Part shown: positions 1-9,228 of the stretch, piece after piece
Layout: every line of letters begins with the position of its first letter
How positions within the stretch are numbered: the stretch's first letter is position 1
Notes under the pieces: model-generated
The model's input: the letters and a program-made list of their open reading frames with translations, nothing else
What the model was told of the DNA's origin: nothing
Database searches by the model: none
Assembly (NCBI GenBank): GCA_965200045.1
Contig: OZ241330.1
Span: forward strand, 558,001-622,000
Length of the DNA: 64,000 nucleotides
Reading direction: 5' to 3'
From: Bin25 sp026709415
GTDB lineage: Bacteria; Bacteroidota; Bacteroidia; Flavobacteriales; Flavobacteriaceae
Position numbers and translations under genes: made by a program

Positions 1-338
1 TATAACTTTTTGATATTTTCCGCTCCATCGACTTCAACATCAAGCAAGACATGCTTGTTGGCATCCCAAATTCTTTGGATTTCAGATTGTAAGGTTCCAT
101 AATATTGGCCATTGTAAAACTTTTCGTACTCTAAAAATAACTCTTTTTGAATGCGACTTTCGAACTCTGCAACCGATAGAAAATAATAATGCTCTCCATC
201 AACTTCATCTTTTCGTGGATGCCGGGTTGTGGCTGAAATTGAAAAAGAGAGTTTGGGATCACAGTGTTTTTCTAAAAACTGGGCTATACTGGTTTTTCCA
301 CTTCCAGATGGTGCCGTAAGGATGACTATTTTTTTCAA
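1..338 (-). CDS. gmk: Guanylate kinase (C-terminus outside the window)
   Basis: Guanylate kinase phosphorylates GMP to GDP with ATP in the cytoplasm. The translated N-terminus starts with a hydrophobic strand followed by a P-loop (APSGSGKTS, about residues 9-17), then SATTRHPR and GEHYYFLS, which are the GMP-binding segments of the family. About 112 residues are present; the rest lies before base 1. The likely start is TTG at 338, because the same frame meets the yicC stop codon at 345-347, only 6 bases upstream, with no ATG between. The tight spacing behind yicC suggests co-transcription, a common arrangement in Bacteroidota. Family assignment is secure; the TTG start is inferred. Confidence 0.93.
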   Translation of the reverse strand, partial: MKKIVILTAPSGSGKTSIAQFLEKHCDPKLSFSISATTRHPRKDEVDGEHYYFLSVAEFESRIQKELFLEYEKFYNGQYYGTLQSEIQRIWDANKHVLLDVEVDGAENIKKL

Positions 339-344
339 TGAAGA

Positions 345-1208
345 CTAGATGATGTTGCTGAGCTGCTCCTTGATTTTTTCTAGCTCATCTTTCATATCAA
401 CCACCATATGCTGAATGGTCGCATTTTGGATTTTAGCCCCAATGGTGTTGAGCTCTCTACCAATTTCTTGAGAGATAAAGGTTAGTTTTTTACCATTTGG
501 GGATGCGTTGGATAATACCTCTTTAAAAAAAATCAAATGACTTTTTAATCGTACAAGTTCCTCAGTAACATCGGACTTTTCTAGATAATAAAGTAATTCT
601 TGCTCCATTCGTTTTTCATCAAAATCCACAGATAATTCATCAAGTATGGATTGGAGTCTTGAGGCAATGTCGCTTTTTCGGTTTTGAGTGCTTTGCTCGA
701 TTCGATTTAGTAGCGATTCGATTTTTAAAATACTACTAGTAAATGCTTTGTTTAATACAGCACCTTCTTGGGCTTGATAGGTTATTAAACGGTCAATTAA
801 TATATCAAAAGATTCTCTCAGTTTTTTCAATTCTTGAGAAGATAATTCTTCAATCGAACCCTGAGACCATATATCAGGCATTTTTGCTGCTAAACTCAAC
901 AAAATATCATCAGAACCATGAGGATGGATGGATCGTAAGGCAGCCATATAGTGCTTAATTAAATCAGAATTAACTTTTTGAGTTGGCTCTCCTTCAATGG
1001 GCACCGATTTGACACACAGATCTATTTTTCCTCGTTGAAGTTTTTGAGAAAGAAGTTTTCGGTATTCATTTTCTTGATGGTGTAAAAAGGGTGGAAACCG
1101 CAACGTGATTTCGCTTGCTTTACTATTCAAACTTCGTAATTCTAGATGCAATCGAAAACGGTCAAAATCGACCATGAGTGAAGAATAACCAGTCATCGAC
1201 AATACCAT
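345..1208 (-). CDS. yicC: YicC/YloC family endoribonuclease-like protein
   Basis: This is a 287-residue YicC-family protein. The N-terminus has the family signature (SMTGYSS, then a strand ending in ELRSLNSK), and the C-terminal half has the long helical region ending with FISQEIGRELNTIGAK, the DUF1732-type end. Length matches the family. YicC proteins act on RNA; the E. coli protein is reported as an endoribonuclease linked to small-RNA turnover. The substrate here is unknown. It sits directly upstream of gmk with a 6-base gap, a widely conserved gene order. Confidence 0.95.
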   Translation of the reverse strand: MVLSMTGYSSLMVDFDRFRLHLELRSLNSKASEITLRFPPFLHHQENEYRKLLSQKLQRGKIDLCVKSVPIEGEPTQKVNSDLIKHYMAALRSIHPHGSDDILLSLAAKMPDIWSQGSIEELSSQELKKLRESFDILIDRLITYQAQEGAVLNKAFTSSILKIESLLNRIEQSTQNRKSDIASRLQSILDELSVDFDEKRMEQELLYYLEKSDVTEELVRLKSHLIFFKEVLSNASPNGKKLTFISQEIGRELNTIGAKIQNATIQHMVVDMKDELEKIKEQLSNII

Positions 1209-1212
1209 CGTA

Positions 1213-1588
1213 TTATTTGATTTGACTTACATACAACTTATAATCTCGCATCAATCGATTTTTTTCTGTGTCATTCCATTGATTTCTCATAAGCGCGAGT
1301 TTGAGAACGGAAAGAAAACTCATGAACGGTTTGTTTAAAGATGAAAACCACAAGGCGTTCCATAAGCCACATAAATTGTTGCTGAAGTAAAGAAAAAACG
1401 AAAGCATTGTTTTGAAATTGTTTTCTACAGGTTTGAATTTCAATAGTTTTTTCAAATTCAGCGATAAAATGGAACTGTTGGAATGACAAGGAACGCCGTT
1501 TATTAGAGGATATAGTGGCTTGGAAACATGACGCTTTATTACGAAGAACCGAGTTGTAAAACACAAACAATTCCTCACCGAGGAGCAA
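1213..1588 (-). other. Overlapping small ORFs, doubtful coding region
   Basis: Two overlapping frames are open on the minus strand just upstream of yicC: 121 residues ending at 1213 and 105 residues ending at 1271. Neither matches a family I know. The end of the first (MRNQWNDTEKNRLMRDYK) looks protein-like, and so does the middle of the second. This would fit a short gene split by a frameshift, but it could equally be chance. No function is proposed. Confidence 0.2.
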
Positions 1589-1904
1589 AGGTATTAATTA
1601 GGGTGACTTCATAGAATCAAAAAATTCATAAACCCAACTGTCATATTCCCTTAGACGTCCCTTGAAGACAGAAACTCACAAGGCATACCATATAACCAAA
1701 CACAAAACATAAGTATTAGCCTTCTTTTCACGAAATTTCAATACACTTATCACTGGGAGGGAAAACTGAGTCAAAATCTCTTTTCAAGTTTGGATGGGGT
1801 GGGGTAATGTCGTTGATGCGATGATTGGTTTTAGTCTATTAGTGAAAGTTGAGACGAGATTGTTTCTTAGAATTTTTTACTCGAAAGATAATTAGATCGT
1901 AACA
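1589..1904. other. Intergenic, nothing recognised
   Basis: About 316 bases between the yicC side and the first gene of the defence island. I see no open frame of note, no tRNA and no clear hairpin-plus-T terminator. Confidence 0.4.
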
Positions 1905-2195
1905 ATGGGTCATTCAGAAATCATACTTCCGATTACCATATTAGCCCTTGCGTTTATTCTAAAACTGTCAATTGATAGAAAAATGGAAACAGTGAATATA
2001 TTACAAGCTTTCTGCGAACTACCTGTCGATGGAATTTTTATGTCTATATCCATTATAGCGGCATATACTATTTCAAAACCGGAAAACCAAGCGGTAGGAT
2101 TTGTCAGCACATTAGTCTTAATCGTCATAGCGCTTTTTGTGGTCATAATTTGGAGAAGAAGTTTGAAACTGTTTGAGAAAGGAAATTATTTGTGA
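1905..2195 (+). CDS. Small membrane protein, three predicted helices
   Basis: A 96-residue protein with three hydrophobic stretches (about residues 5-22, 40-58 and 65-85) and a basic C-terminus (WRRSLKLFEKGN). I do not recognise a family. It lies 125 bases upstream of, and on the same strand as, the membrane-anchored TIR-like gene and the STAND gene, so it may be the first gene of that operon. The start is the first ATG of the frame. Expression is plausible because the translation looks like a well-formed inner-membrane protein, but the evidence is only compositional. Confidence 0.55.
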   Translation: MGHSEIILPITILALAFILKLSIDRKMETVNILQAFCELPVDGIFMSISIIAAYTISKPENQAVGFVSTLVLIVIALFVVIIWRRSLKLFEKGNYL

Positions 2196-2320
2196 ATCAT
2201 GTTGTTGTGTCTCAATTTATTCTTATCCACAACATCCATATTCTATTCCGTTCAAAGTTTATTATAAAGATTTAGAAGTATCAGCTCAAAGCGAAGAAGG
2301 CAGAATCAAAATCAAATAAT

Positions 2321-3028
2321 ATGGAAATATTGAACTCAACAATAATCATTACAGTTGTCATCAGCGTGTTTGTTAGCTTGATGGCTCTCTATTTGTATTC
2401 AAAACTTAAAAAGAAAAAATACAATGAACAAGAGAACAAAGTTATCTTGGAAGACATCCGAAATTCTCTCGAACAAAAGATTTATAATCTTAATGATCGA
2501 ATGGTTCAAAATGAAGAAAGGTGGCGTGACGTGAATCATTTATTGTTAACCAAGCATTATGTTGATAAAGAGGATTCAACAAAGGCGTTGTTTAAAGTAA
2601 ACTACACGAGATTTTTAAAAGTAAATGGCATCTATGAAAATGGTTTAAACATTGACAACCGTTTGGTGTTTGTTTTAACGCCTTTTAATGATCGATATTA
2701 TCAAGAATATATGACGATTAGGGGCATATGTGAAAGCGAAGGTTTTAAATGCTATAGGGGAGATGAAAATAGGATCGAAGGTGATATTTTTCCTTACATG
2801 TTGCGTCATATAGTTCAAGCAAGAATGATTATTGCCAATATCAATGGAAGAAATCCCAATGTGCTATATGAATTAGGCGTTGCTCAGGCAATGGATAAAT
2901 CTGTAATTTTAATATCCAAAGAACCTAAAGATTTGTCTATTGATATCCAATCACAAAGGTTTTTAATTTATCGAGATTCGGATTCTTTAGGAAGTTCTTT
3001 AAAAACGGAACTGAGGAAATTAATGTAA
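2321..3028 (+). CDS. Membrane-anchored TIR-like / nucleoside deoxyribosyltransferase-like protein
   Basis: A 235-residue protein with three parts. Residues 7-26 form one transmembrane helix. Residues 30-80 are a charged coiled-coil-like segment. From residue about 115 there is an alpha/beta domain with FVLTPFND, then ARMIIANING and NPNVLYELGVAQAM (about 178-191). That last block, with the E in xYELGxAxA, is the hallmark of the nucleoside 2-deoxyribosyltransferase/TIR-like superfamily, whose defence members cleave NAD or bind nucleotides. The STAND gene starts 10 bases downstream on the same strand, so the two are probably co-transcribed and functionally linked, as effector or accessory. The exact catalytic activity cannot be read from the sequence. 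Confidence 0.72.
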   Translation: MEILNSTIIITVVISVFVSLMALYLYSKLKKKKYNEQENKVILEDIRNSLEQKIYNLNDRMVQNEERWRDVNHLLLTKHYVDKEDSTKALFKVNYTRFLKVNGIYENGLNIDNRLVFVLTPFNDRYYQEYMTIRGICESEGFKCYRGDENRIEGDIFPYMLRHIVQARMIIANINGRNPNVLYELGVAQAMDKSVILISKEPKDLSIDIQSQRFLIYRDSDSLGSSLKTELRKLM

Positions 3029-3038
3029 TTCGTCAACA

Positions 3039-6000
3039 TTGAGTCGGCTACAATCTATAGAGAGGAAACTACAAGAAATAAATGAGGCAGTTTTTCAAGA
3101 ACTGTGTAATTGTTTTCTTTTTTCAAAAAACGAGAAATTCGTTATAAGTAGAATTGGTAGTCAAAAGGGAAAGCAAAAGACGATTAAAGGAACCCCTGAT
3201 ACGGTTCTTTTATTCCCCGATGGAAAGTACACAATAGTGGAATATTCAACCAATATTACAAGAGGTCTTTCAAAATTCAAAGAAGATATCCATAAATGCA
3301 TAGATTCTAAAAAAACAAACATACCCTTAGAGCAAATTGAAGAAGTCATTCTCTGTTTCAACTTTAACTTGAAACCCAATGAGATTCAGGAATTAGAATC
3401 GCTTCTAAAAAACACAAGAATCAGACTCACGCTTTACAACCTCGATACCCTTGCTTTCGAATTACATTTAAATCATAGAAATCTAGTACATGAATATCTT
3501 GGGCTACCTTTGGATACTGGACAAATCGTTTCCAAAGAGAGGTTTATTAAGGAATATGCTAAGGCGTCGCAAGGGATTGCCACTCCGCTCGACAATCCTT
3601 TTCTACATCGGAAAGAAGATTTGAATAAACTTCAAAACCAATTAAAAACAAATGATGTTATCATCGTTACGGGTTCAGCGGGAGTAGGTAAAACCAAGTT
3701 TGCCCTAGAAGGAATCGGCCGTTTCTTGAAAGAAAACACAGACTTTAAATCGCACTTTATTTCCTACAAACATTGTGACTTACACAAGGATTTGCGCCTA
3801 TATATGGATGATGATAAAAACTATATTCTGTGTGTTGATGATGCCAATAGAATCGATGCCCTTGAACAAATCATAGGTTTTTATAAATCTTTAAGAAAAG
3901 GACAACTAAAAATCATTTTTACAGTTAGAGATTATGCTTTTCAAGATGTTCAAAAAAAATGTCAAGAATATCATCCGAGACGAATTGAGTTAAAAAAAAT
4001 TTCAGAAAAGCAGATTACGGAAATCATCAAACAAAAGCCATTTAATATTCTCAATCAAGATTATCAGACGAAAATCAATGAACTTGCCGATGGAAACCCT
4101 CGAATTGCTATTATGGCTACGCAGCTTGCCAACGAAAAACAAGATATATCAGTATTGTACAATGTTTCTAAAGTATTTGAAAATTATTTTTCCACATTCA
4201 TTAGAGACAAGGGAGAGTTGTCTCAAGAAATCAATACTAAATGTTTGGGACTGATTGCCTTTTTCTATGCGATTTCCTATAAAGATAAAGAAATCACAAG
4301 TACTATTTTAAAGCATTTTGACATGGAATATGCATCGTTTATTGAAGTCATCGATAAGTTAGAAAAACTAGAATTGGTGGAAATTCAGTTCGAACATGTC
4401 AAAATTCCTGAACAAAACCTATCAACTTTCTTTTTCTACAAGGCGTTTATTAAAGAGAAAGTATTGTCTTTTGAAACACTCGTGTGGAATTATTACGAAG
4501 GCAACCAAAATCGACTGAAGGACAGCCTTATTCCAGCACATAATAGTTTTGGAGGTGAAAACGTGGTAAGAACCTTGAAGCCCACCTTAAACAAGTATTG
4601 GAAATCAATTCAAAACAATTCGGAAAAAGCATTCAACTTTCTTTCTGCTTTCTGGTTTTGTCTCACCACTAAAACACTCTATTTTGTCCTTCAGATTACT
4701 AAAAACTTAAAAGATAATGCTTCCGATTGTTATGTGGTTTCTTACGATAGAAATGCTTTTGCTTTTAATAGGAATAAAGTTTTAGAACTAATCGAAAATT
4801 TCTATTCATACAATCCTGAATACCTTGAGGAAGCGCTTCAAATTGCTTTTGAGTATGCTCGAAAGGAACCGAAACATTTACCGGAGTTAATCTTTTCAAT
4901 CAAAGAAAAACTGATGTTTGGTAGAGAAGACACAGGATCTGAATATATAAGACAGAACACATTATTTGAGATTTTAATTGAAAAGGTTAATCAAGGAAAT
5001 GACCTTTTTGCTCGTGTTTTTTATGAACTATCAAAAACATTCTTGGAGTTTCAATTTCATCATACGAATGCGGTTCGTCCTCATTCATTAGTTTCCTATT
5101 GGTATCTCTTACCTAATACAAAACCTATAAAAACTTTTAGAAAAAGAATTTGGGAAACCGTTGATAAGAATTTTATTACTTATCCCAAAGAATCGAGAGA
5201 ACTTTTGATGGAATACGCTAATAGAAAACCAGGAGACTTGAGAAAAATCATGGAATATGACGTTCCTTTTGTGTTGAAAATCATTGAAAACCACATGTCA
5301 AACCAATCTTTTGAAGATTGTCAATACGTTCATAAGCAAATATGGTGGTTTCAAAATAATTCGATTGAGCATTTATCATTCAAGCGTTTGAGTCATTCCT
5401 TTACAAATGCGACTTACGAAACCTATTTGAAAATTGATTGGGATGCGACAAAAAATATTGAGTTTCATGGCTTTTCTTTTCAAACTGAATATGAACAAAA
5501 AAGAGAAAAGGAGTTAAAAACTTCTTTTGTTTTTGAAGATGAAAAAGGAGTTAATGAGTTTTATAAAACCTTTGCGTTTTTAAAAGAAAAGGAAAAGAAG
5601 GATGATAATTACAATAAATCCCTAGATATTATCGTTGATGAAAATTTCAAACACAATCCCATTATAGGCATAAACTTGCTACAAAACATCGTCGATGATA
5701 ATCAAATGAACTATATCCCCATAAGGATTTTTGAAAATCATCTAAATAAAAGAAATGTAAGTGAGAAAATTTGGTCTTTTTTGGAAAAGAACCGGTTTCG
5801 GTCCAAAGTAGATTGGGAACTATCTTTTTTATATCATTTGAGCGAAGAGTTAATCGAGAAAAAACACATTGATGGATTGATGAAAGTAATGAATCAATTG
5901 GAAGATTCCCAAACGATTCATCTGAAACACCTCTTACAGTTTCTATCGTTTGACCCCAATATATTCCAAAGGATGTTTCAAAAGATTGTCAAAAATAATA

Positions 6001-6758
6001 ATAATGGGAGGGCAATACGTATTTGGGTCGATATGTTTCATACCATTTTTGAAAAACATCTAATCGATGAGGAACTCATCAAAAAATCATATATCCAACA
6101 ATTAAAGATTCAGAGATCTTTTGACTATGAAGGAAAAGTGCTCTTAAAAATTGTGAAAAAAGAGCCAAGATTTTTGGTTGCGTATGTACTATCGCTATAC
6201 TCAGAAAAAGACCTCGATTTTTTAGCCAATAACAGAGCCTATGGTTTTGTTTGGCAAATAAAAAACATAGAACCAGTCATCAGAGATGTTTTTGATGTGG
6301 TTATTGAAAAAGTATTTTTCCTTGGCATTCAAGAACATTTTTGCAATGCTTTTTTCAGCCAGATTCCAAACGAATATTATGGTATCGCAAAAAACTTCAT
6401 ATTCGAATATGTAACAGAAAACCATGGTAATCGCCAAAAAATGAATGTCATTGCCGATATTATTAGAAATTCCATGAAAGATCTTTTTGCGGATGTGCTT
6501 TTATTGTACGTGAGTTTAAATCAAGATTCTCAAAGTTTTTTCAATATAAACTGGGTGACCTGTTCAAGAACTTATCGTGGCGATGTAATCATTTCGGATA
6601 TAGACGCTATGGATTGGGAGAATATTCTTTCAATTGTTTCTAGATCTAATTTAGGGATGGATATCATCCCCATTAGAGATAGGCTAGAAGAAACCATTGA
6701 AAATCTCTACAAATCTGGGAAGAATGAAAGAATGAGTCGATTTTTACAGAGAGTTTAA
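3039..6758 (+). CDS. Nuclease-STAND NTPase, Avs-like antiphage protein
   Basis: A 1239-residue protein starting at TTG (10 bases after the previous stop). Residues about 1-150 look like a PD-(D/E)XK or Mrr/Cap4-type nuclease: D near 53 in TPDTVLLF, then YTIVEYS near 67 where the second acidic residue is expected. A STAND-type ATPase follows: Walker A GSAGVGKTK near 212-220, Walker B YILCVDDAN near 261-269, then FTVRD (sensor-like). From about 450 to the end there is a long helical, repeat-like region typical of a target sensor. This layout (nuclease, STAND, large C-terminal sensor) is that of antiviral STAND (Avs) proteins, which recognise phage proteins and then cut DNA. A specific Avs subtype cannot be assigned by eye. 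The usual K of the nuclease motif appears replaced (VEYS rather than ExK), so activity is uncertain. Confidence 0.78.
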   Translation: MSRLQSIERKLQEINEAVFQELCNCFLFSKNEKFVISRIGSQKGKQKTIKGTPDTVLLFPDGKYTIVEYSTNITRGLSKFKEDIHKCIDSKKTNIPLEQIEEVILCFNFNLKPNEIQELESLLKNTRIRLTLYNLDTLAFELHLNHRNLVHEYLGLPLDTGQIVSKERFIKEYAKASQGIATPLDNPFLHRKEDLNKLQNQLKTNDVIIVTGSAGVGKTKFALEGIGRFLKENTDFKSHFISYKHCDLHKDLRLYMDDDKNYILCVDDANRIDALEQIIGFYKSLRKGQLKIIFTVRDYAFQDVQKKCQEYHPRRIELKKISEKQITEIIKQKPFNILNQDYQTKINELADGNPRIAIMATQLANEKQDISVLYNVSKVFENYFSTFIRDKGELSQEINTKCLGLIAFFYAISYKDKEITSTILKHFDMEYASFIEVIDKLEKLELVEIQFEHVKIPEQNLSTFFFYKAFIKEKVLSFETLVWNYYEGNQNRLKDSLIPAHNSFGGENVVRTLKPTLNKYWKSIQNNSEKAFNFLSAFWFCLTTKTLYFVLQITKNLKDNASDCYVVSYDRNAFAFNRNKVLELIENFYSYNPEYLEEALQIAFEYARKEPKHLPELIFSIKEKLMFGREDTGSEYIRQNTLFEILIEKVNQGNDLFARVFYELSKTFLEFQFHHTNAVRPHSLVSYWYLLPNTKPIKTFRKRIWETVDKNFITYPKESRELLMEYANRKPGDLRKIMEYDVPFVLKIIENHMSNQSFEDCQYVHKQIWWFQNNSIEHLSFKRLSHSFTNATYETYLKIDWDATKNIEFHGFSFQTEYEQKREKELKTSFVFEDEKGVNEFYKTFAFLKEKEKKDDNYNKSLDIIVDENFKHNPIIGINLLQNIVDDNQMNYIPIRIFENHLNKRNVSEKIWSFLEKNRFRSKVDWELSFLYHLSEELIEKKHIDGLMKVMNQLEDSQTIHLKHLLQFLSFDPNIFQRMFQKIVKNNNNGRAIRIWVDMFHTIFEKHLIDEELIKKSYIQQLKIQRSFDYEGKVLLKIVKKEPRFLVAYVLSLYSEKDLDFLANNRAYGFVWQIKNIEPVIRDVFDVVIEKVFFLGIQEHFCNAFFSQIPNEYYGIAKNFIFEYVTENHGNRQKMNVIADIIRNSMKDLFADVLLLYVSLNQDSQSFFNINWVTCSRTYRGDVIISDIDAMDWENILSIVSRSNLGMDIIPIRDRLEETIENLYKSGKNERMSRFLQRV

Positions 6759-7050
6759 GCCTTAAATTTGGGGTTTATATACCTGAATGCCCAAACCTTG
6801 CTAAAAAAAGATTTCACCTTTTCAGGTGGTGTTGATAAAATCAGTTTAGCTAATGCTTCTGGCAATTCAGTTGGTATGGATTGAAATAGATTGAGGATAT
6901 CCCTGGTTTTAGGGCGACCGCGGGGATTGGTTTTTGGCTTCAATTTTAGTTTATATGGTTCTATCCCAATGTGTGTGGATTTTGATGTTTCGGAAGATTT
7001 GTCTTGGCACTTTTTATGGACGATGATTTCGTTTTGTCTGTCCGTTGTTT
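6755..7050 (-). pseudogene. C-terminal fragment of an unrecognised gene, cut by the IS
   Basis: The minus strand is open from 7050 to a stop at 6755-6757, giving about 98 residues with a lysine-rich linker, a RGRPKTRD motif and a C-terminus FFSKVWAFRYINPKF. The frame runs straight into the IS5-family insertion at 7051 and stays open when the IS and one copy of TAACTA are removed. A sequence nearly identical over the last codons (VWAFRYMSPLF) recurs at about 60.33-60.37 kb. The element is probably the 3' end of a mobile gene, but I do not recognise the family. The stop codon overlaps the stop of the STAND gene on the other strand. Confidence 0.5.
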
Positions 7051-7056
7051 TAACTA
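7051..7056. repeat. Target-site duplication TAACTA, left copy
   Basis: TAACTA immediately precedes the left inverted repeat of the IS and is repeated at 8556-8561 directly after the right inverted repeat. Confidence 0.7.
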
Positions 7057-8555
7057 GTCGCTCCTTAAAAAGTCATTTTTTACTAGTTGTCGTTAGATTA
7101 TTTTGATGATCGAAGTTCTTTGAACTGAACATGAAGCCCCTCTGAAAAAGTAAAAAAGAACATCTTGGACTAATTGTTCCATGAATTTCTTTAAATTCCA
7201 CCCTGTCGCGGCGAAATAGGCGTTGATTGTTGGCGATTGGGCGCCCATCAAATCGTTTTCCTGCATCCGATGTTCTGTTTTGAGATGGCCAATCAGTGGC
7301 TCAATGGCGGCTCGACGTCGGAACTTTTTCCGCTTCTTTTGTTTTTGATAGGGGGTATCCCTTTTCAATGGTTTGCCTGGAATCGATCTCTTGGTGTTTC
7401 CCATCGGACGTTTTCCGCGTCCGCCTCGATCATCGATCAGTTCTTTGGGGACTTGACCGACGATGGATTCCTGTGGTTCCAACAAGGGTTGGATCGTTTT
7501 GCGATCATGAGGGTTGCCCTCAAAAGCACCGATCGCCGTGATGATCATGGTTAGGCCTCCCGTCGCCATCAGTCCCACTTGATTCCCAAATTCATACTTC
7601 TTATGAGCCTTGCCTTTGGCCATGCCAGCCGTGAACGGCTTGTGGATGGCTTCGACTTTGTTTTGATCGAATCGTTGTTGATCGATCACTCGTTGGTACA
7701 GATCCAACTCTTTTTGGTATTGGCTCCGTTGCAGAGGAGCGAGTTTTCTTTTTAGTTTTCGCACTTGTCGGCCGGCTAAAATCTTCAGTTTGGAGGTCGC
7801 TTTTTTGGCTTTTTGAGCTCGTCGGGGATGCTTCCCATTGAAGGTTTGACGCACCAGTTCTTTCGAGGCTTTGGCATCGGTTTGTCTCTGTGGAATCTTT
7901 TCTTTTTTGGCTATTTTGTTGCATTGATCGATGACCTTTTTGTTCCACTGGGCATCAGTCGGAAAGGTCACGTTGTTGCCTTGTACCGTGGTTTCCGATC
8001 AGACCATCGATGAGGACTTCTTGATTTCCTTTTGGTGTAACGAGACCGAATAAGCAAAGATCTTTTCCATGCCTGCTTGACCCATACGCTCTCTAAAGTG
8101 ACTCCAATCAGAAGGATCGCAAGGCGGCTGGTGGTTCATGAAATCAGAACCCGTGAAGTACTGCATGGTTGGATTTTCAATCCAGCGATCCATGAGCGTT
8201 TCATCACCCAGATGGTCAAGCCGTTTCAGCATCCAACAACCCACCATCACCCGAATGGGATGGGCTGGACGGCCTGTTTTGGTAGACAAGGATTCAAAGG
8301 CATTTTCAAAAGGTGACCAGTCGATCGCATCAGCCAGCAACTTGATCTTGTGTTTTGGATTGAGAATGGCATTGAATTCCGAGTCAAATCACTAGGGCTG
8401 TTTTGGGGGCACTTTTTTGATCATTTCTACAAGGTTTTGAGCACAAGAGACGCATTTCCTTGCAGATTTCAAAACCCTTTCTTGGCCAGTAGGGTATCAT
8501 TCAATCCCACATATCAAGGGGATGATGGACTCTATTTGAGTTTTTAAGGAGCGAC
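7057..8555 (-). mobile_element. IS5-family insertion sequence with intact ends
   Basis: A 1499-bp element. The left end reads GTCGCTCCTTAAAAA (7057-7071) and the right end is its exact complement TTTTTAAGGAGCGAC (8541-8555); similarity extends to about 19 bp. It is flanked by a 6-bp direct repeat TAACTA (7051-7056 and 8556-8561). It encodes one transposase on the minus strand, which is inactivated by stops. The element inserted between the defence operon and the metalloprotease-like gene. Confidence 0.82.
7093..8424 (-). pseudogene. IS5-family transposase, broken by in-frame stops
   Basis: Reading the minus strand from ATG at 8424 gives one continuous frame with three stops: adjacent TAG and TGA at 8389-8394, and TGA at 7999-8001. 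The N-terminal part has the DUF772/InsH-type sequence (LADAIDWSPF, RPAHPIRVMVG, TMQYFTG). The middle has TTVQGNNVTFPTDAQW, and the C-terminal part has the DDE region (GLMATGG, then DRGGRGKRP, RRRAAIEPLIGHLK). The two long open pieces (8340-7999 and 7971-7093) are in the same frame, so this is nonsense mutation, not frameshift. The copy is probably immobile unless a related transposase acts in trans. Confidence 0.85.
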
Positions 8556-8561
8556 TAACTA
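8556..8561. repeat. Target-site duplication TAACTA, right copy
   Basis: Second copy of the 6-bp sequence found at 7051-7056, directly after the right inverted repeat. Confidence 0.7.
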
Positions 8562-8562
8562 G

Positions 8563-9228
8563 TTTGTAACGGATGGTATTGTTTGGCATGCTTGGATCGT
8601 ATCGCACCAAGAGAAACCTCAGATAAAAAACATTATCGAAAATGCAAGCCCCATCGATACAAATGATTTGGTTCATAGGATTGTTCGTTAAAGGCCCTCA
8701 CCCCAATAATCCAATCATTGGAGGAAGTTTTGCAATAAGTAAATGGGAGTTTTTCGGTCGTAAAAGGATAGCGAAAATTTACGATGCAAACAATGAAACT
8801 CAAATCACTTATGGGACGGTTATTCACGAATGGGCTCATGCAGCTCACTGGCGCTTAGGGAGCACGAAGGAATATTTAGAAGCTAGCGGTAAAGTACAAG
8901 AAAGTTGGGCTAGAGGAGTTGCATGGTCTTTAACAACGATAGTGTATCCTGATGATGTGTCTTATCATTTCAAACCTGATTACACAGGAGTCGTCAAAGA
9001 CATGATTGATTTTGGCACCTCACAGCACCCATGCACCCCCCCCCATGCTAAGGATTACGATCATCTTGAAAAAGAAAAAGAAAATGTGTCTGCATATAAA
9101 ATCAGACAAATGGAACAAGCACTAAAGGGAAAACATGAACTTGGACATCTTGGAGAGACAATATAAAATCAAAGTATGATAATTTTAGTGAACAACATTT
9201 AGATGCGCTATTTAATCATTGGAATTAG
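8563..9228 (+). pseudogene. Metalloprotease-like gene, 5'-truncated and frameshifted
   Basis: The core frame (from 8642) carries TVIHEWAHAAHW, an HExxH-type zinc site, followed by ESWARGVAWSLT, VYPDD and YTGVVKDMIDF. The last 12 residues in that frame (HELGHLGETI) are out of register: a different frame from about 9140 continues with TSWRDNIKSKYDNF and HLDALFNHWN and stops at 9226-9228, so one base is missing near 9135. Upstream, another frame (8563-8693) reads like protein (AWIVSHQEKPQIKN) and probably was the N-terminal part, so a second frameshift lies near 8690. The 5' end abuts the IS. A C9 tract at 9036-9044 lies inside the gene. I recall similar secreted flavobacterial proteins but no characterised function. 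Confidence 0.6.
9036..9044. repeat. C9 homopolymer tract
   Basis: Nine consecutive C bases inside the metalloprotease-like gene. The protein-like reading continues in the same frame on both sides, so the tract is in the open setting here, although the gene is frameshifted further on. Confidence 0.9.

Noticed and set aside
1213..1588. Two overlapping ORFs of 105 and 121 codons as separate genes
   Set aside because: They overlap in different frames and match no family I know; at best one frameshifted gene, so listed only as doubtful.
2206..2318. Frame ending KVYYKDLEVSAQSEEGRIKI before the TIR-like gene
   Set aside because: It reads like a protein C-terminus but has no start codon and overlaps the membrane-protein end; too short to call.
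7093..8424. Stop codon readthrough or recoding in the IS5 transposase
   Set aside because: Stops of two kinds (TAG, TGA) occur here, and other transposases in the window are also decayed; ordinary pseudogene decay is simpler.
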